Shown piece by piece: positions 62,388 through 64,000 of a stretch of 64,000 nucleotides of DNA. The translations under genes were made by a program, and so were the position numbers. The notes beneath the pieces were generated by a model. That model was not told where the DNA came from. It ran no database searches and saw only the letters and a list, made by a program, of their open reading frames with translations. The stretch comes from Tulasnella sp. 424 (taxonomy: Eukaryota; Basidiomycota; Agaricomycetes; Cantharellales; Tulasnellaceae), in contig WSUB01000071.1 in the NCBI GenBank assembly GCA_019633425.1, forward strand, positions 124,001-188,000, given 5' to 3'. Numbering within the stretch: position 1 is the stretch's first letter; every line of letters starts with the position of its first letter.

Positions 62388-64000
62388 ATGACCAGGAAAG
62401 AAGATGCGGAAAGGAAACGTGCTAGGGCTCAAGCTGTGGTAAGCACCTGACCAGTCCAGATTAGAATCTTTCCACCCACCAGCCTTTTCCCTTCAGGATG
62501 AGGAATACGAGAAGTTAAAGAAATTCCATGTCGACAGACGTAGAATTGTCTTCATTGATAGCGATCACGAGAGCTCCGGGGGCTATGGCATTGTTCAGCT
62601 TGCTGAACTGCATCACTCAGCCTATCTCCCCGCCTGGGTAACTTCGCGTCAATACGGGCCACCCCCCTTAGTAGCCGTGAAACAGATAAAAATATCGGCT
62701 GTCGGCAAGATGCCGGACCTAAAACGAGTAAGCTCGTCTCTTACCCACACTCACAGTCGACTGACTTCCATGTTTTGATCAGGCTTTCACCAAGGAGATG
62801 TTGGTCTGGTCTGGTCTTGGTGCACATCCAGGCATTGCCAAATTCCTCGGTTTCTACGCCGACTTCAAGCGTTCAGAAGCTTGGCTGCTCTCGCCATGGG
62901 AGCCCTATGGAAACATAGGTGAATTCGTTCATGAACGTAAACTCGAAGTCCCCGAAAAGCTGTCGCTGGTGAGTCTGTTAGGGGGGATTGCGGTCACACC
63001 TCGCTCACGCTCCGGTCTTAGGTCTACGACACGATCGACGCTTTAACCTTCCTTCATCAGATGGACCCTCCAGTTTGCCATGGAGACATTAAATCTGTAA
63101 GCCAAATGTTGTAGAAAACGGAGTTCGGTTGCTAAATTCAGTCTTGCGCTCAAGGCTAACGTTCTGGTGAACGCCAACTTCAGAGCCGTCCTATGCGACT
63201 TTGGCTTGGCAAGGCTTTACGAAGATAGTGGCTTCGCAAGATTGGAGACGTCAACTGGGTTCAAGGGATCCATCCGATGGTGCAGCCCGGAAATCGTCAA
63301 TGGGTGTCCACGTACCCCGACCAGCGACATTTATTCCTGGGCTTGGTTGGTTTGGGAGGTTCGTGCCTCTCGCCTTCTCTGGACTGAGCTGCGTAGTGAC
63401 CGCGACCGATTCGATTGCAGATTATGACGGGTAAACTACCTTATGAAGGGTCATCTGCGGACTACGTCATCATTCGGCAGATATTCGAAAGTCCTCGTCC
63501 TCAGGTTGATGGAGAGGCCCGCCTCAGCGATTGCCTTCAGGTCTGGGAATTGATGACGAGGTGTTGGGAGGTAGATCCACTCCAACGGCCAACAGCCAGC
63601 ATGTGTAGAACCACGGTCACCTATCTTGTAAGGAGATTTGTGATCGCTTGGCGATAACTTGCAGAACTAACGCTCTACACCAACAGCCCCGCTGCCCTCC
63701 CACCCCCCATGACCCGGATAACCAGACACGCTCGGCTGCGCTTTTGGAGAATCTTGGCGACCTCGAGAGCTGGAAAGGAAACGCTGCGGAGAGCTTTTCA
63801 TACCTCAACGAGGCCTTAAAGCTGTACGAGGACGAAGGGGATGCCAGAGGTGTTGCTAGTGTTCTCCGGAAGCAAACCGCGGCGTCGTATCGTGATTCAG
63901 ACTTTCCCACCGCCCTTTCCACCGCCACAGACGCCCTTGAGCATTGTAGAAACCTCGACGATGCTCTTGGAATAGCCGACGCCTCGTTCTGGCTAGGATG
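62388..64000 (+). CDS. Protein kinase fused to TPR repeats, copy 3 (3' end outside window)
   Basis: Exons 62388-62438, 62497-62727, 62783-62968, 63022-63096, 63155-63358, 63421-63627 and 63687 to the window end. The six complete exons have the same lengths as in copies 1 and 2. The kinase domain is complete with all catalytic residues (VAVKQIK, FTKEM, CHGDIKS, CDFGLA, CSPE). The TPR exon is open to base 64000 and still in register (FSYLNEALKLYEDEGDARGV). The donor of intron 5 is GTTCGT, whereas copy 1 has GTTAGT and copy 2 GTAAGT. The array may continue beyond the window. Confidence 0.85.

Noticed and set aside
1..64000. tRNA or rRNA genes, CRISPR arrays, bacterial operons or a viral genome
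   Set aside because: No cloverleaf, rRNA core, regularly spaced repeat-spacer array, Shine-Dalgarno-led operon or viral gene set was seen. The repeats present are tandem without unique spacers, and the genes are intron-rich.

Overview
The window is nuclear DNA of a filamentous basidiomycete, most likely an agaricomycete. The evidence is intron-dense genes with 50-95 nt introns, a KDZ transposase beside a TET/JBP-type dioxygenase, DUF6535 membrane proteins and HGD-type kinases fused to TPR arrays. I see no bacterial or organellar signature. Gene models were built by reading exons, checking splice sites and phases by hand, and comparing paralogues.

Layout. 1-7078: 3' part of a giant sacsin-like ATPase/BTB gene (copy A). 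7079-10248: gene-free, pyrimidine-rich satellite DNA, including a ~255-bp higher-order repeat. 10249-16429 (minus): a long multi-exon gene of unknown function. 18268-26520: a KDZ-type DNA transposon neighbourhood, with an unknown cargo-like gene and a TET/JBP dioxygenase on the plus strand, convergent with a complete KDZ transposase on the minus strand. 28351-34890: two tandem DUF6535 membrane-protein genes, separated by one arm of an inverted repeat and a decayed fragment of a further sacsin-like gene. 36081-55038: two intact sacsin-like ATPase/BTB genes (B and C) in direct tandem, each ~8.75 kb with 13 exons, encoding about 2,686 and 2,680 aa. 55713-64000: three tandem kinase-TPR genes, the third cut by the window edge.

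How the parts may fit. The right-hand 36 kb is an accessory region of three multigene families, each locally duplicated, with a relic, inverted repeats, dispersed flank modules and gene-conversion tracts. The sacsin-like proteins combine two Hsp90-type (Bergerat) ATPase modules with a C-terminal BTB domain, which suggests an ATP-driven chaperone or sensor coupled to a ubiquitin-ligase adaptor. The kinase-TPR proteins look like signalling receptors with a helical-repeat sensor. By analogy with birth-and-death gene clusters elsewhere, a recognition or defence role is possible, but the sequence alone does not show it. The ATPase-ATPase-BTB architecture and its co-clustering with kinase-TPR and DUF6535 arrays are the best candidates here for an undescribed system.
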